DNA of 14,108 bases from the NCBI GenBank assembly GCA_022574315.1, contig JACZSH010000024.1, forward strand, positions 1 to 14,108, given 5' to 3'. The stretch is from Chloroflexota bacterium. GTDB lineage: Bacteria > Chloroflexota > Dehalococcoidia > Dehalococcoidales > RBG-16-60-22. Shown piece after piece: positions 6,244 through 13,117 of the stretch. Under the pieces are notes generated by a model. That model saw only the letters and a list, made by a program, of their open reading frames with translations, ran no database searches and was not told the DNA's origin. Each line of letters opens with the position of its first letter. The first letter of the stretch is position 1. The position numbers were made by a program, and so were the translations under genes.

Positions 6244-7578
6244 TCACCGGCCGGTCCGGTCAGCCTCAAGACGCTTTTCGATAGCCGCCGCGTGGGCGTC
6301 AAGTCCTTCCGCCCGGGCTATCACCGAGGCGGCCCGCCCCAGTTCTTTCAATCCGGCAGCACCGACATTAATCGTGTTGATGAACTTGACAAAATCAGTG
6401 ACATTCAGCGGTGAGCTGAAACTGGCGGTACCACCGGTGGGCAACACATGGCTTGGCCCGACGACGTAGTCACTTAAAACCACCGTTGCGTCGACGCCGA
6501 CAATAACACATCCCGCGTTGGTCACTTTGCCGATATGTGAAGCGGCGTCGGCTATCATCAACGACAGGTGCTCCGGCGCGTAAAGGTTGGCTAATTCGAT
6601 GGCTTCCTCAAGGTCGGCCACCACCACCATCAGGCCGTTATCGTCCAGCGCTTTCCGGATGATATCAGCGCGGGTGAGCGCGGCCAGCTGCGCCTCAATC
6701 TGCCGGTTGATATTATCGGCCTGTGCTGGTGAGGTGGTAACGACCACCGCCGAGGCCATGACGTCATGTTCGGCCTGGGCAAGGATATCGGCGGCACAGT
6801 ATTCCGGATTGGCCGTTTCGTCAGCAATTATCATTATTTCACTCGGCCCCTGAAGGCCATCGATGCCGACAACTCCAAAGACCAGCCTTTTGGCGATAGT
6901 AACGAAGATGTTGCCCGGGCCGCAAATCTTGTCCACTTTCGGAATAGAGTCGGTGCCGTAGGCCAGGGCGGCGATGGCCTGCGCGCCGCCGGTACAGAAT
7001 ACCCGGTCGACATCAGCGATATCCGCCGCCACCAGCGTCATCGGCGACACTTTCCCATCGGCGGACGGTGGCGTCACCAGTACCACTTCCCGGACACCGG
7101 CTGCTTTAGCCGGCACCGCGGTCATCAGCACCGTCGAGGGATAGGCAGCGGTACCCCCGGGGACGTAAAGACCGACCTTCTCCAGCGGGCGGATTAGCTG
7201 CCCGCAGTCCGGAGCGGCCATTTCATGCCACAGGTTGTCCTTCTGGGCGGTGTGAAATGAGGCGATTCTTTCCGCGGCCAGTTTGAAGGCGGCTACCAGT
7301 TCCGGGGAAACGGCGTCATAGGCAGCGGCTATTTCCGGCTGGCCGACTTCCAGTGAAGCCAACCTGATGCCGTCAATCTTCAAAGCCAGGTCAAAGAGGG
7401 CGGCATCACCTTTTTCCCGTACCTCAGCGATAATCCGCCGCACCGCCGGCTCCGGGTCGTCAACGCCAAACAGCGCCTGTAATCGCTCTTTCATATCGGG
7501 AGATACCGGATAAGAGAGGTCCGGTACCCGCCGGGATAAGAGGGGACGGGCGGTGGCCAAGCCTGTTATTATTTTCAA
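6244..7578 (-). CDS. hisD: Histidinol dehydrogenase
   Basis: HisD is a zinc enzyme that oxidises L-histidinol to L-histidine in two NAD-dependent steps, ending the pathway. With the start chosen here it has 444 residues, close to the usual 430-440. Conserved features, numbered from the longer alternative start, are CGPGNIFVTIAKR near 225, DGLQGPSEIMIIAD near 246, QAEHD at 274-278 (zinc ligands Gln and His), PEHL at 341-344 with the catalytic Glu-His pair, SDYVVGPSHVLPTGG with ligand Asp376, and GLDAH ending at ligand His435; the spacings match E. coli HisD. A TTG at 7596 also opens the frame, but AGGAG (7584-7588) lies 5 nt before TTG 7578, and the resulting MKIITGLATARPLLSRR is family-typical. 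Confidence 0.96.
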   Translation of the reverse strand: MKIITGLATARPLLSRRVPDLSYPVSPDMKERLQALFGVDDPEPAVRRIIAEVREKGDAALFDLALKIDGIRLASLEVGQPEIAAAYDAVSPELVAAFKLAAERIASFHTAQKDNLWHEMAAPDCGQLIRPLEKVGLYVPGGTAAYPSTVLMTAVPAKAAGVREVVLVTPPSADGKVSPMTLVAADIADVDRVFCTGGAQAIAALAYGTDSIPKVDKICGPGNIFVTIAKRLVFGVVGIDGLQGPSEIMIIADETANPEYCAADILAQAEHDVMASAVVVTTSPAQADNINRQIEAQLAALTRADIIRKALDDNGLMVVVADLEEAIELANLYAPEHLSLMIADAASHIGKVTNAGCVIVGVDATVVLSDYVVGPSHVLPTGGTASFSSPLNVTDFVKFINTINVGAAGLKELGRAASVIARAEGLDAHAAAIEKRLEADRTGR

Positions 7579-7631
7579 TCCGACTCCTGTTTTCAAGGCC
7601 TCAACTTGATAAGGAAGCCCTGATTTATTTT

Positions 7632-9065
7632 TTAATTTATGTCAACCACGGCCTTTTGCAGTGTGGCCACGATAGAAGCTACTTTCTTTCCCTTCCGGGT
7701 ACCGGGTTTGATGCCGGCATTGCCAATCAGGCAGGCGGTGGATTCGAAGAGAGTCTCGATAATTTTCAGGTTATGCTCGGCGATGGTCTGGCCGGTCTGG
7801 GTGTTCTCGATTAACAGGTCGGCGTCTTCGGGGAGAAAGGCCTCGGTGGCGCCCCAGGTAGGCACGATGCGGTAATGGCCGAGGTGGTTATCGCGGGCGA
7901 ACTTATCGGCGACGTTAACGTACTCCGAAGCTACCCGGAGAGGCGTCTCACGTTCGGCGCAGAGTCGGCGCAGACCAGCGGTATCATCAGCAGGCATTGC
8001 CTGGCTGACGACGGCGACGATGCGTACCCGACCGAAGCCGAGATCGATAAGCTCCCGTACCGGACTGGAGGGAAACTGGTTGAGGTGCTCGGTGAGCCAG
8101 TCCCGGCCGGTAATGGCGATGTCAAAGTTCCCGTTGGCTACCTGCACGGGCATGTCCTGGGGGCGGATGACTTTCACGGCCACACCGTCAATATCGATAA
8201 GCGGTCGCCGGTTTCCCGAAGCGGACGGATAGTCGGCAACGCTGATGCCCGCCCTGCCCAGCAGTTCGACCACCGGTTGCTGCTGATGTCCGTCCGGCAG
8301 GGCAAGCCGGACGATATTTTCCGCGGGACTGGCCGGCAGACAGGACACGGTGATTTTCTCACCGGCGGGCGAAGCGTCATTTTCTTTATCCGACAGCCCG
8401 GCACAGTGGTCGCAAATTGAAGAGACAATTTTACCCAGATTCTTGGATTCCCAGCTATGCCGGTTGGCGATAAGGAAAGCTCCGTATTCCAGCACTTTAC
8501 TGACCGGCACCATACCATAGCCATAGATTTCAGCTTCCGAGGCCGCCCGCACCAGGGCCAGGTCAGCGTTTTCCGGCGGGTAAACCTCGGCACCACCCCA
8601 GACGGGGAAGACGCTGAACCGGCTGAAACGCCGTTGCAAGGCAAAGGATTCGGACAGGTTGGGGTACTCGCTGACAATGCTCACCAAACGGTCGGGGCCG
8701 GGTGTTGCCTGCGTGGCAGAGGCGGTTTCCGGGCAAGCCACCATATAGAGGCTGCCACCGGCATAGCCCAGGGCGCTGATTTTTACCAGCGCACTGCTGG
8801 GATACCCGGCGAGCAGCTCTTCAATCCAGTCCAGGCCGCAGATGCCCAGGTCGTAGTTGCCGACGGCTACCTGAATGGGAATATCTTTTTCATGGAACAC
8901 CTTGGCCCCGAGCCGGGGGAACTTGCCTGACTTTATATGGTAAAAACGGGACTTCGAGTCGTAGCCGTCAAGCTCCCAGCCCGCTTCACGGAGCAGGGTG
9001 GACGTTTTATCGAGGAGCCGTCCCTTGGGCAGGGCTATTTTCAGGTTACTTATTTTTATCACCAC
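7632..9065 (-). CDS. hisG: Tandem-duplicated (fused) short-form ATP phosphoribosyltransferase
   Basis: HisG condenses ATP with PRPP, the committed and feedback-controlled step of histidine synthesis. Short-form HisG is about 200-230 residues; this frame has 477 and contains two copies. Unit A spans residues 9-222 (ALPKGR at 11-16, VAVGNYDLGICGLDW at 66-80, EYPNLSESFA at 133-142). Unit B spans residues 251-477 (ALPDGH at 255-260, VANGNFDIAITGRDW at 309-323, EYVNVADKFA at 381-390). Residues 62-91 and 305-334 are identical at 16 of 30 positions. The PRPP loop is intact only in unit B (ENTQTGQTIAEHN, 420-432); the matching stretch of A (about 172-184) lacks the TGxT motif. The second half is too long and too HisG-like to be a long-form regulatory domain. 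The start is GTG 9065 or 9062, with a weak RBS. hisZ, its expected partner, lies 44 nt upstream. Confidence 0.9.
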   Translation of the reverse strand: MVIKISNLKIALPKGRLLDKTSTLLREAGWELDGYDSKSRFYHIKSGKFPRLGAKVFHEKDIPIQVAVGNYDLGICGLDWIEELLAGYPSSALVKISALGYAGGSLYMVACPETASATQATPGPDRLVSIVSEYPNLSESFALQRRFSRFSVFPVWGGAEVYPPENADLALVRAASEAEIYGYGMVPVSKVLEYGAFLIANRHSWESKNLGKIVSSICDHCAGLSDKENDASPAGEKITVSCLPASPAENIVRLALPDGHQQQPVVELLGRAGISVADYPSASGNRRPLIDIDGVAVKVIRPQDMPVQVANGNFDIAITGRDWLTEHLNQFPSSPVRELIDLGFGRVRIVAVVSQAMPADDTAGLRRLCAERETPLRVASEYVNVADKFARDNHLGHYRIVPTWGATEAFLPEDADLLIENTQTGQTIAEHNLKIIETLFESTACLIGNAGIKPGTRKGKKVASIVATLQKAVVDIN

Positions 9066-9081
9066 CTGTTATTTTTGTATT

Positions 9082-9106
9082 GGAGGAGATAGGGGCTCTA
9101 TCCTCC
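9082..9106 (-). other. Hairpin in the hisZ-hisG intercistronic gap
   Basis: GGAG+GATAG (9082-9085 and 9088-9092) pairs with CTATCCTCC (9098-9106), giving 9 bp with a 2-nt bulge and a 5-nt loop. It occupies much of the 44-nt gap between hisZ and hisG. No T-run follows on either strand, so it is not an intrinsic terminator. It could affect mRNA processing or hisG translation; this is speculative. Confidence 0.35.
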
Positions 9107-9109
9107 GGG

Positions 9110-10348
9110 CTAGCTTTCCCGGATAGTTTTCAAGACCTCTTCGACGGTCGGTACTTCAATCTCAGCGGATTTCACTTTATCGGTCAGCAGAAAGGGGCGG
9201 TCAGCATTTCGGACAAGGAGAGTCCAACGCAAGTCCGCCGATTTTCCGGCACCCAGGTCAAGCTCGGCGACATACCCTGCCCGGCGAAGCCGTCCGGCGG
9301 CGGTAAAAGCCGCCTTTATCACGTCGTCGCTTTCGGCACGCACCATTATTCTGGGCACCTGGGAAAGAGAGTCAAATTCCGTCCCGAGCAAGCCGAGCAG
9401 ACGGTCGACGTAGAGCGCAAAGCCGGAGGCGGGCACGTCCCCGCCACCCATGGCGGGGATAAGGTCGTCGTACCTGCCGCCACCGCCAATCTTTTCTTTG
9501 CCGACATAGAACTGGAAGATGACGCCGGTGTAGTACTCAAACCCGGCACCGGAAGCGATATCCACCTGATATTTACAGCCGAGATCCTCAAGGATATCGA
9601 CAATTTTAATAAAATCGTCGAGGTAAGGCACCAGTCCCGGCAGACCTGGCGAAGACAGCGCCCTGAGGTTCTTCAGGAAGCCGGAGGACCTTCCCTTCAG
9701 GTTAAGCAGGGGCAGCAGAATATTTTCCAGCTCCGGTCTTTTCGATTCCATGCCGGTCAGTACCTGCGAGTTACCGTCCAGAACCTGGTCAAAGACGCGT
9801 GACTGTTCTTCGGAACTCAGGTCGAGGCTGGCCAGAAGCTCCTTAATCAGTCCGGCATGCGACAGCCTCAAGCGGACGCCACCCAGTCCCAGTTTCTGTA
9901 AAGTTTCCAGGGCAAGCAGCACCAGGTGGGCGTCAGCCAGCGGCGAACCGAGGCCGATAAGCTCGGTACCACACTGCCATCTTTCGCGGGTCTTTTTTCC
10001 GGTCTCTTCAAAGATAAAGGTATTTGCCACGTAGAAAAGGCGTGCCAGGCCTTTTTCTGCCAGACTATCAATATACATCCGGGCAATGGGGATAGTACCG
10101 TCAGGACGGAGCACTACCCTTTCGCCGCTCCAGCCATCCCAATCGAGGAAAGAGTAAACTTTGCCCAGCATGCTGGGAGTCAGCGTACCCGCCGAAGTAA
10201 AGAGGTGCAGGTATTCAATGGTGGGGGTCCGGACCTCACGAAAACCCCAGCCGAGACAGCTATCCCGAAAAGTCTCTTCAATATGACGGAACCGGTTCAT
10301 CTCGTCCGGAGATAAGTCCCGGGTCCCTTTACATCTTTGTATTCTCAT
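9110..10348 (-). CDS. hisZ: ATP phosphoribosyltransferase regulatory subunit (HisRS-like)
   Basis: HisZ is a catalytically inactive paralogue of histidyl-tRNA synthetase that binds short-form HisG, is needed for its activity and mediates histidine feedback. The 412-residue protein begins CKGTRDLSPDEMNRF like class II synthetases. It has a motif 2-like region FEETGKKTRERWQCGTELIG (113-132) and GGGGRYDDLIPAMGGG (288-303). In place of the HisRS signature LVRGLDYYT it has IASGAGFEYYTG (265-275), so the substrate-binding arginine is missing; this and the hisG neighbour argue for HisZ rather than HisS. Residues about 333-412 resemble a degenerate anticodon-binding-like domain that shorter HisZ proteins lack. 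GGAAAGGTGG precedes the ATG. It is first in the minus-strand his cluster. Confidence 0.88.
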   Translation of the reverse strand: MRIQRCKGTRDLSPDEMNRFRHIEETFRDSCLGWGFREVRTPTIEYLHLFTSAGTLTPSMLGKVYSFLDWDGWSGERVVLRPDGTIPIARMYIDSLAEKGLARLFYVANTFIFEETGKKTRERWQCGTELIGLGSPLADAHLVLLALETLQKLGLGGVRLRLSHAGLIKELLASLDLSSEEQSRVFDQVLDGNSQVLTGMESKRPELENILLPLLNLKGRSSGFLKNLRALSSPGLPGLVPYLDDFIKIVDILEDLGCKYQVDIASGAGFEYYTGVIFQFYVGKEKIGGGGRYDDLIPAMGGGDVPASGFALYVDRLLGLLGTEFDSLSQVPRIMVRAESDDVIKAAFTAAGRLRRAGYVAELDLGAGKSADLRWTLLVRNADRPFLLTDKVKSAEIEVPTVEEVLKTIRES

Positions 10349-10374
10349 CGGCCACCTTTCCTAAACGCTCGTAA

Positions 10375-10404
10375 ATTGTACACCAATTCGACCCTTATCT
10401 TCAA
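10375..10404 (-). promoter_or_regulatory. Candidate promoter of the his cluster (hisZ)
   Basis: On the minus strand TTGAAG (10399-10404) is followed after 18 nt by TACAAT (10375-10380), a good -10. Initiation would fall near 10368, leaving a leader of about 20 nt before the hisZ ATG, too short for an attenuator or riboswitch. A palindrome overlaps the -35 box (listed separately). Confidence 0.45.
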
Positions 10405-10412
10405 TATGAAGA
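10398..10412. promoter_or_regulatory. Palindrome over the his promoter -35, possible operator
   Basis: TCTTCA-ATA-TGAAGA is a perfect 6-bp inverted repeat around a 3-nt centre. It overlaps the proposed -35 box of the hisZ promoter, where a repressor would block transcription. The regulator is unknown, and a palindrome of this length could be chance. Confidence 0.3.
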
Positions 10413-10471
10413 GCGACCTGCGTACGGTGCGGATATCAGGCCGGCGGCGAAACGTGGTTCAAGAGGGCCGT

Positions 10472-10500
10472 TTGACAATCCTGATACCCTATAGTAGTAT
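10472..10500 (+). promoter_or_regulatory. Near-consensus sigma-70 promoter of the nfeD-slipin operon
   Basis: TTGACA (10472-10477, perfect -35) and TAGTAT (10495-10500) are separated by exactly 17 nt. Transcription would start near 10507, giving a leader of about 107 nt before the ATG at 10614. A 10-bp inverted repeat covers the -10 region. Confidence 0.6.
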
Positions 10501-10508
10501 AGGGTATC
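10483..10508. promoter_or_regulatory. 10-bp inverted repeat over the -10 box, candidate operator
   Basis: GATACCCTAT (10483-10492) and ATAGGGTATC (10499-10508) are perfect inverted repeats around AGTAGT. The site occupies half of the promoter spacer, all of the -10 box and the likely start point, a classical repressor position. As RNA it could also form a hairpin, but no U-run follows and it lies at the start site, so a DNA operator is the better reading. The cognate regulator is not in the window. Confidence 0.5.
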
Positions 10509-10535
10509 TCTGTTGAGATAACGCCGGGGTAGCTA

Positions 10536-10564
10536 TTTAACTTATGTTAAAAGTATAGTATATT
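10536..10564 (+). promoter_or_regulatory. Possible second promoter of the nfeD-slipin operon
   Basis: TTTAAC (10536-10541), a 17-nt spacer and TATATT (10559-10564) lie in a very AT-rich stretch downstream of the first promoter. TTAAC/GTTAA (10537-10550) is a small palindrome at its -35. Support is weaker than for the upstream TTGACA promoter. Confidence 0.3.
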
Positions 10565-10613
10565 ATATACAGCCGGGAAAAGGGCACCGGCTCTTGCCGG
10601 GGAAGAGGTAGGT

Positions 10614-11915
10614 ATGTTAAGAGTGATGCGTCTGATGCTGGTACTGGCCAGCCTGCTGCTGGCCAGCACGTTTGTGGTGGAAGCTCAGACAGAACGAAGC
10701 AGAATCGATGTGCTCACGGTCAAAGGCACCATAAACCCGGTGCTGGTCGACTATATCGCGCGGGGTATCGACGATGCCGCGTTCGAGGGGGCGCAGGCGG
10801 TAATCATCCAGATGGATACGCCGGGCGGCCTGGACACGTCGATGCGGGATATTATCCAGAGCATCGTCAACTCCCGAATCCCGGTGATAGTCTATGTCTC
10901 CCCGGCGGGAGCCAGGGCGGCCTCCGCGGGGGCTTACATTACCCTTTCCGCCCACGTGGCGGTGATGGCGCCCAATACGGCCATCGGCGCGGCGACGCCG
11001 GTGAGCATGGGCGGCGAGATGTCAGACGAAATGAAGGCTAAAATCACCAACGACGCCATCGCCTACATCAAGGACCTGGCTAACTCGCACGGGCGCAACG
11101 CGGACTGGGCGGAAAGAGCCGTCCGTGAAGGAGTCTCGGCGACGTCAGAGGAGGCACTGGAGTTGAACGTCGTCGACATGATTGCGCCTGACCTCGACAC
11201 GCTTATCGCCGATTTGGACGGCCGGGAAGTGACCCTGCTCGACGGCAGCGTGGTGACACTACGCACCAGCGGCGTGCCGATTAACGAGGTCATGATGAAG
11301 ACGATAGAGAGATTCCTTTACGCTATCGCCGACCCGAATATCGCTTTCCTGTTACTGAGTATCGCTTCCCTGGGGATAATGATAGAAATCTTTAACCCGG
11401 GTCTAATCTTCCCGGGGATAGTGGGCGCCATCTCGGGGATACTGGCTTTTTACGCGCTGGGACAGCTACCGGTAAATATCGCCGGGGTGTTGCTTATCGT
11501 CCTGGCCTTCGGTTTATTTATCGGAGAGGTGCTGACGACGTCGTTCGGTCTTTTCACGGTGGGCGGGGTTACTTCGCTGGTAATCGGTGCGCTTATCCTG
11601 TTTCAGGGGGCAGACCCGGCGGTATTCAGAGTTGACCCGTGGCTGATAGGGACGATGACCATACTCATCACCCTTCTCTTTGTCTTTGTGGTCACCCGGG
11701 TGATATGGGCGCACCGCAAAAGGGCGACGACCGGGAAGGAAGAAATTATCGGCCGGAGAGCCGTCGTCAGGGAGACGATTAATCCGGAAGGAACTGTTTT
11801 CTTCAAGGGCGAACTCTGGTCGGCCGTTTCCGATTCAGGCCCGATTGAAGCCGGGGAAGAAGTGACCGTAACCGCAATCGATGGCCTGATACTGCAAGTA
11901 ATTAAAAATGTGTAA
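10614..11915 (+). CDS. NfeD-family membrane-bound serine protease (ClpP class)
   Basis: This 433-residue protein has the architecture of long NfeD proteins such as Pyrococcus PH1510. A signal peptide covers residues 1-24. A ClpP-like protease domain (about 30-215) follows, with DTPGG at 68-72, the nucleophile Ser104 in RAASAGAYI, and the probable catalytic Lys143 in KITNDAIAYIKDLA, a Ser-Lys dyad. Then come four to five hydrophobic segments (about 242-365) and a C-terminal OB-fold NfeD domain (about 374-430, GKEEIIGRRAV, GTVFFKGELWSA, IEAGEEVTV). In characterised relatives this protease cleaves the C-terminal region of its partner stomatin, encoded here two genes downstream. GGAAGAGG precedes the ATG. 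Specific substrates in this organism are unknown. Confidence 0.92.
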   Translation: MLRVMRLMLVLASLLLASTFVVEAQTERSRIDVLTVKGTINPVLVDYIARGIDDAAFEGAQAVIIQMDTPGGLDTSMRDIIQSIVNSRIPVIVYVSPAGARAASAGAYITLSAHVAVMAPNTAIGAATPVSMGGEMSDEMKAKITNDAIAYIKDLANSHGRNADWAERAVREGVSATSEEALELNVVDMIAPDLDTLIADLDGREVTLLDGSVVTLRTSGVPINEVMMKTIERFLYAIADPNIAFLLLSIASLGIMIEIFNPGLIFPGIVGAISGILAFYALGQLPVNIAGVLLIVLAFGLFIGEVLTTSFGLFTVGGVTSLVIGALILFQGADPAVFRVDPWLIGTMTILITLLFVFVVTRVIWAHRKRATTGKEEIIGRRAVVRETINPEGTVFFKGELWSAVSDSGPIEAGEEVTVTAIDGLILQVIKNV

Positions 11916-11957
11916 GGGGGACAATCAGATGAGATTAACTGTTCAAGGAGGCCTGCC

Positions 11958-12302
11958 TTGATTGAACCAAATTCCGACTGGCTGCGCATTTTTCAGATAA
12001 ATCCCGACTGGTTTCGCATTAGCCCGTGGACGGTTATTATCACCATCATTATCCTGGTAGCGTTTATCGCGATGGCGGTCTATTACAGCATTCGCGCCCA
12101 CCGCCGGAAGGTTGGCGCGGGCAAAGAGGAGCTAATCGGGCGGACCGCCGAAGCCAGTACCGCCATTGAACCGCGGGGTACGGTTTTTATCGAGGGAGAA
12201 CGGTGGGCGGCAATATCAAATGAAGGACGGATAGAGGCAGGGGAGGAGGTGATTATTACCAAAGTCGAAGGCTTGAAGCTACACGTAGCCAAGAAAAAAT
12301 AA
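11958..12302 (+). CDS. Short NfeD-like membrane protein (OB-fold)
   Basis: This 114-residue protein has one hydrophobic segment (about 24-46), a basic stretch RAHRRK, and a C-terminal NfeD OB-fold (about 55-110). That domain closely follows the C terminus of the preceding gene, sharing GKEE-IGR, GTVF--GE-W, IEAGEEV and GL-L-V, which suggests partial duplication of the longer gene. No protease domain is present. The start is TTG at 11958, supported by AAGGAGG (11945-11951) with a 6-nt spacer. It lies 42 nt after the protease gene and 16 nt before the slipin gene. A role as a membrane partner or scaffold of the slipin is inferred from context. Confidence 0.85.
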   Translation: MIEPNSDWLRIFQINPDWFRISPWTVIITIIILVAFIAMAVYYSIRAHRRKVGAGKEELIGRTAEASTAIEPRGTVFIEGERWAAISNEGRIEAGEEVIITKVEGLKLHVAKKK

Positions 12303-12318
12303 GGAAGGAGGTAGTCAA

Positions 12319-13086
12319 ATGAATCCAATTGTAATCGGGGTTATCGTAGTGCTGCTGCTCCTGATTCTGCCGATGTCGATAAAAATCGTCACCGAATTTG
12401 AGCGAGGAGTAATTTTCCGCCTGGGACGGCTGGTGGGGGCGAGAGGGCCCGGACTGTTCCTGATTATACCGTTTATCGACCGGATGGTGAAAGTAGACCT
12501 GCGGGTGGTGACGATGGATGTGCCGTCGCAGGAGGTTATCACCAAGGACAACGTGACGTTGAGAGTCAACGCGGTGGTCTATTTCCGGGTGGTTGACCCG
12601 GAGTCATCGGTGGTGAAAGTGCTCGACCACATCAGGGCTACTTCGCAGATTTCACAGACGACACTGCGAAACGTGCTTGGTCAGTCAGAACTCGATACCC
12701 TGCTGTCGAATAGGGAGCAAATCAACCAGCAACTGCAGAAGATTATCGATGAGCACACCGACCCGTGGGGGGTGAAGGTGAGCACGGTGGAAATCAAGGA
12801 AGTAGAGCTGGCCGAAGAGATGAAGCGCTCGATGGCAGCCCAGGCCGAGGCAGAACGAGAACGGCGCGCCAAGATTATCCACGCCGAGGGCGAACTGCAG
12901 GCATCGGAGAAACTTGCCCAGGCAGCCGCAATCATCGGGCGGGAGCCTACGGCGATTCAGCTCCGGTTCCTGTCGACGCTGTCCGAGATTGCCGCGGAGA
13001 AGAACAGCACCATTATCTTCCCGCTGCCGATTGAGTTCCTGAGAGCGTTCGGGAACATCTCGGATGAGAAGAAACAGCTGAAATAA
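12319..13086 (+). CDS. Slipin, stomatin/prohibitin (SPFH) family protein
   Basis: This 255-residue stomatin-like protein has an N-terminal membrane segment (3-20) and an SPFH domain (about 22-180) containing TEFERGVIFRLGR, GPGLFLIIPFIDR, VDLRVVTMDVPSQEVITKDNVT and the ISQTTLRNVLGQSELDTLL region. A charged helical coiled-coil stretch rich in Ala/Glu/Arg (about 163-207) follows. The C-terminal NSTIIFPLPIEFLRAF (229-244) corresponds to the hydrophobic segment cleaved in Pyrococcus PH1511 by its NfeD protease. Such proteins oligomerise and organise membrane microdomains. AAGGAAGGAGG precedes the ATG. It is the third gene of the operon and ends 31 nt from the convergent biotin ligase; I see no terminator in that gap. 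Confidence 0.93.
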   Translation: MNPIVIGVIVVLLLLILPMSIKIVTEFERGVIFRLGRLVGARGPGLFLIIPFIDRMVKVDLRVVTMDVPSQEVITKDNVTLRVNAVVYFRVVDPESSVVKVLDHIRATSQISQTTLRNVLGQSELDTLLSNREQINQQLQKIIDEHTDPWGVKVSTVEIKEVELAEEMKRSMAAQAEAERERRAKIIHAEGELQASEKLAQAAAIIGREPTAIQLRFLSTLSEIAAEKNSTIIFPLPIEFLRAFGNISDEKKQLK

Positions 13087-13117
13087 CAGGCACTAATAAA
13101 ATAATAACCAGAGAAAC

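Noticed and set aside
7875..8420. 181-codon open frame antisense to hisG
   Set aside because: No RBS, no motif, and it covers only the middle of the duplicated hisG; typical of moderate-GC antisense frames.
7632..9065. hisG read as a long-form enzyme with a C-terminal regulatory domain
   Set aside because: The second half is about 227 residues, not about 80, repeats the HisG catalytic landmarks including the TGQT loop, and hisZ is present, which goes with the short form.
9080..9802. 240-codon open frame antisense to hisZ
   Set aside because: A shadow of hisZ codon use with no recognisable domain and no convincing RBS; hisZ has synthetase-like motifs throughout.
9110..10348. hisZ as a true histidyl-tRNA synthetase (hisS)
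   Set aside because: The signature arginine motif RGLDYYT is replaced by ASGAGFEYYTG, the motif 2 region is degenerate, and the gene lies directly upstream of hisG.
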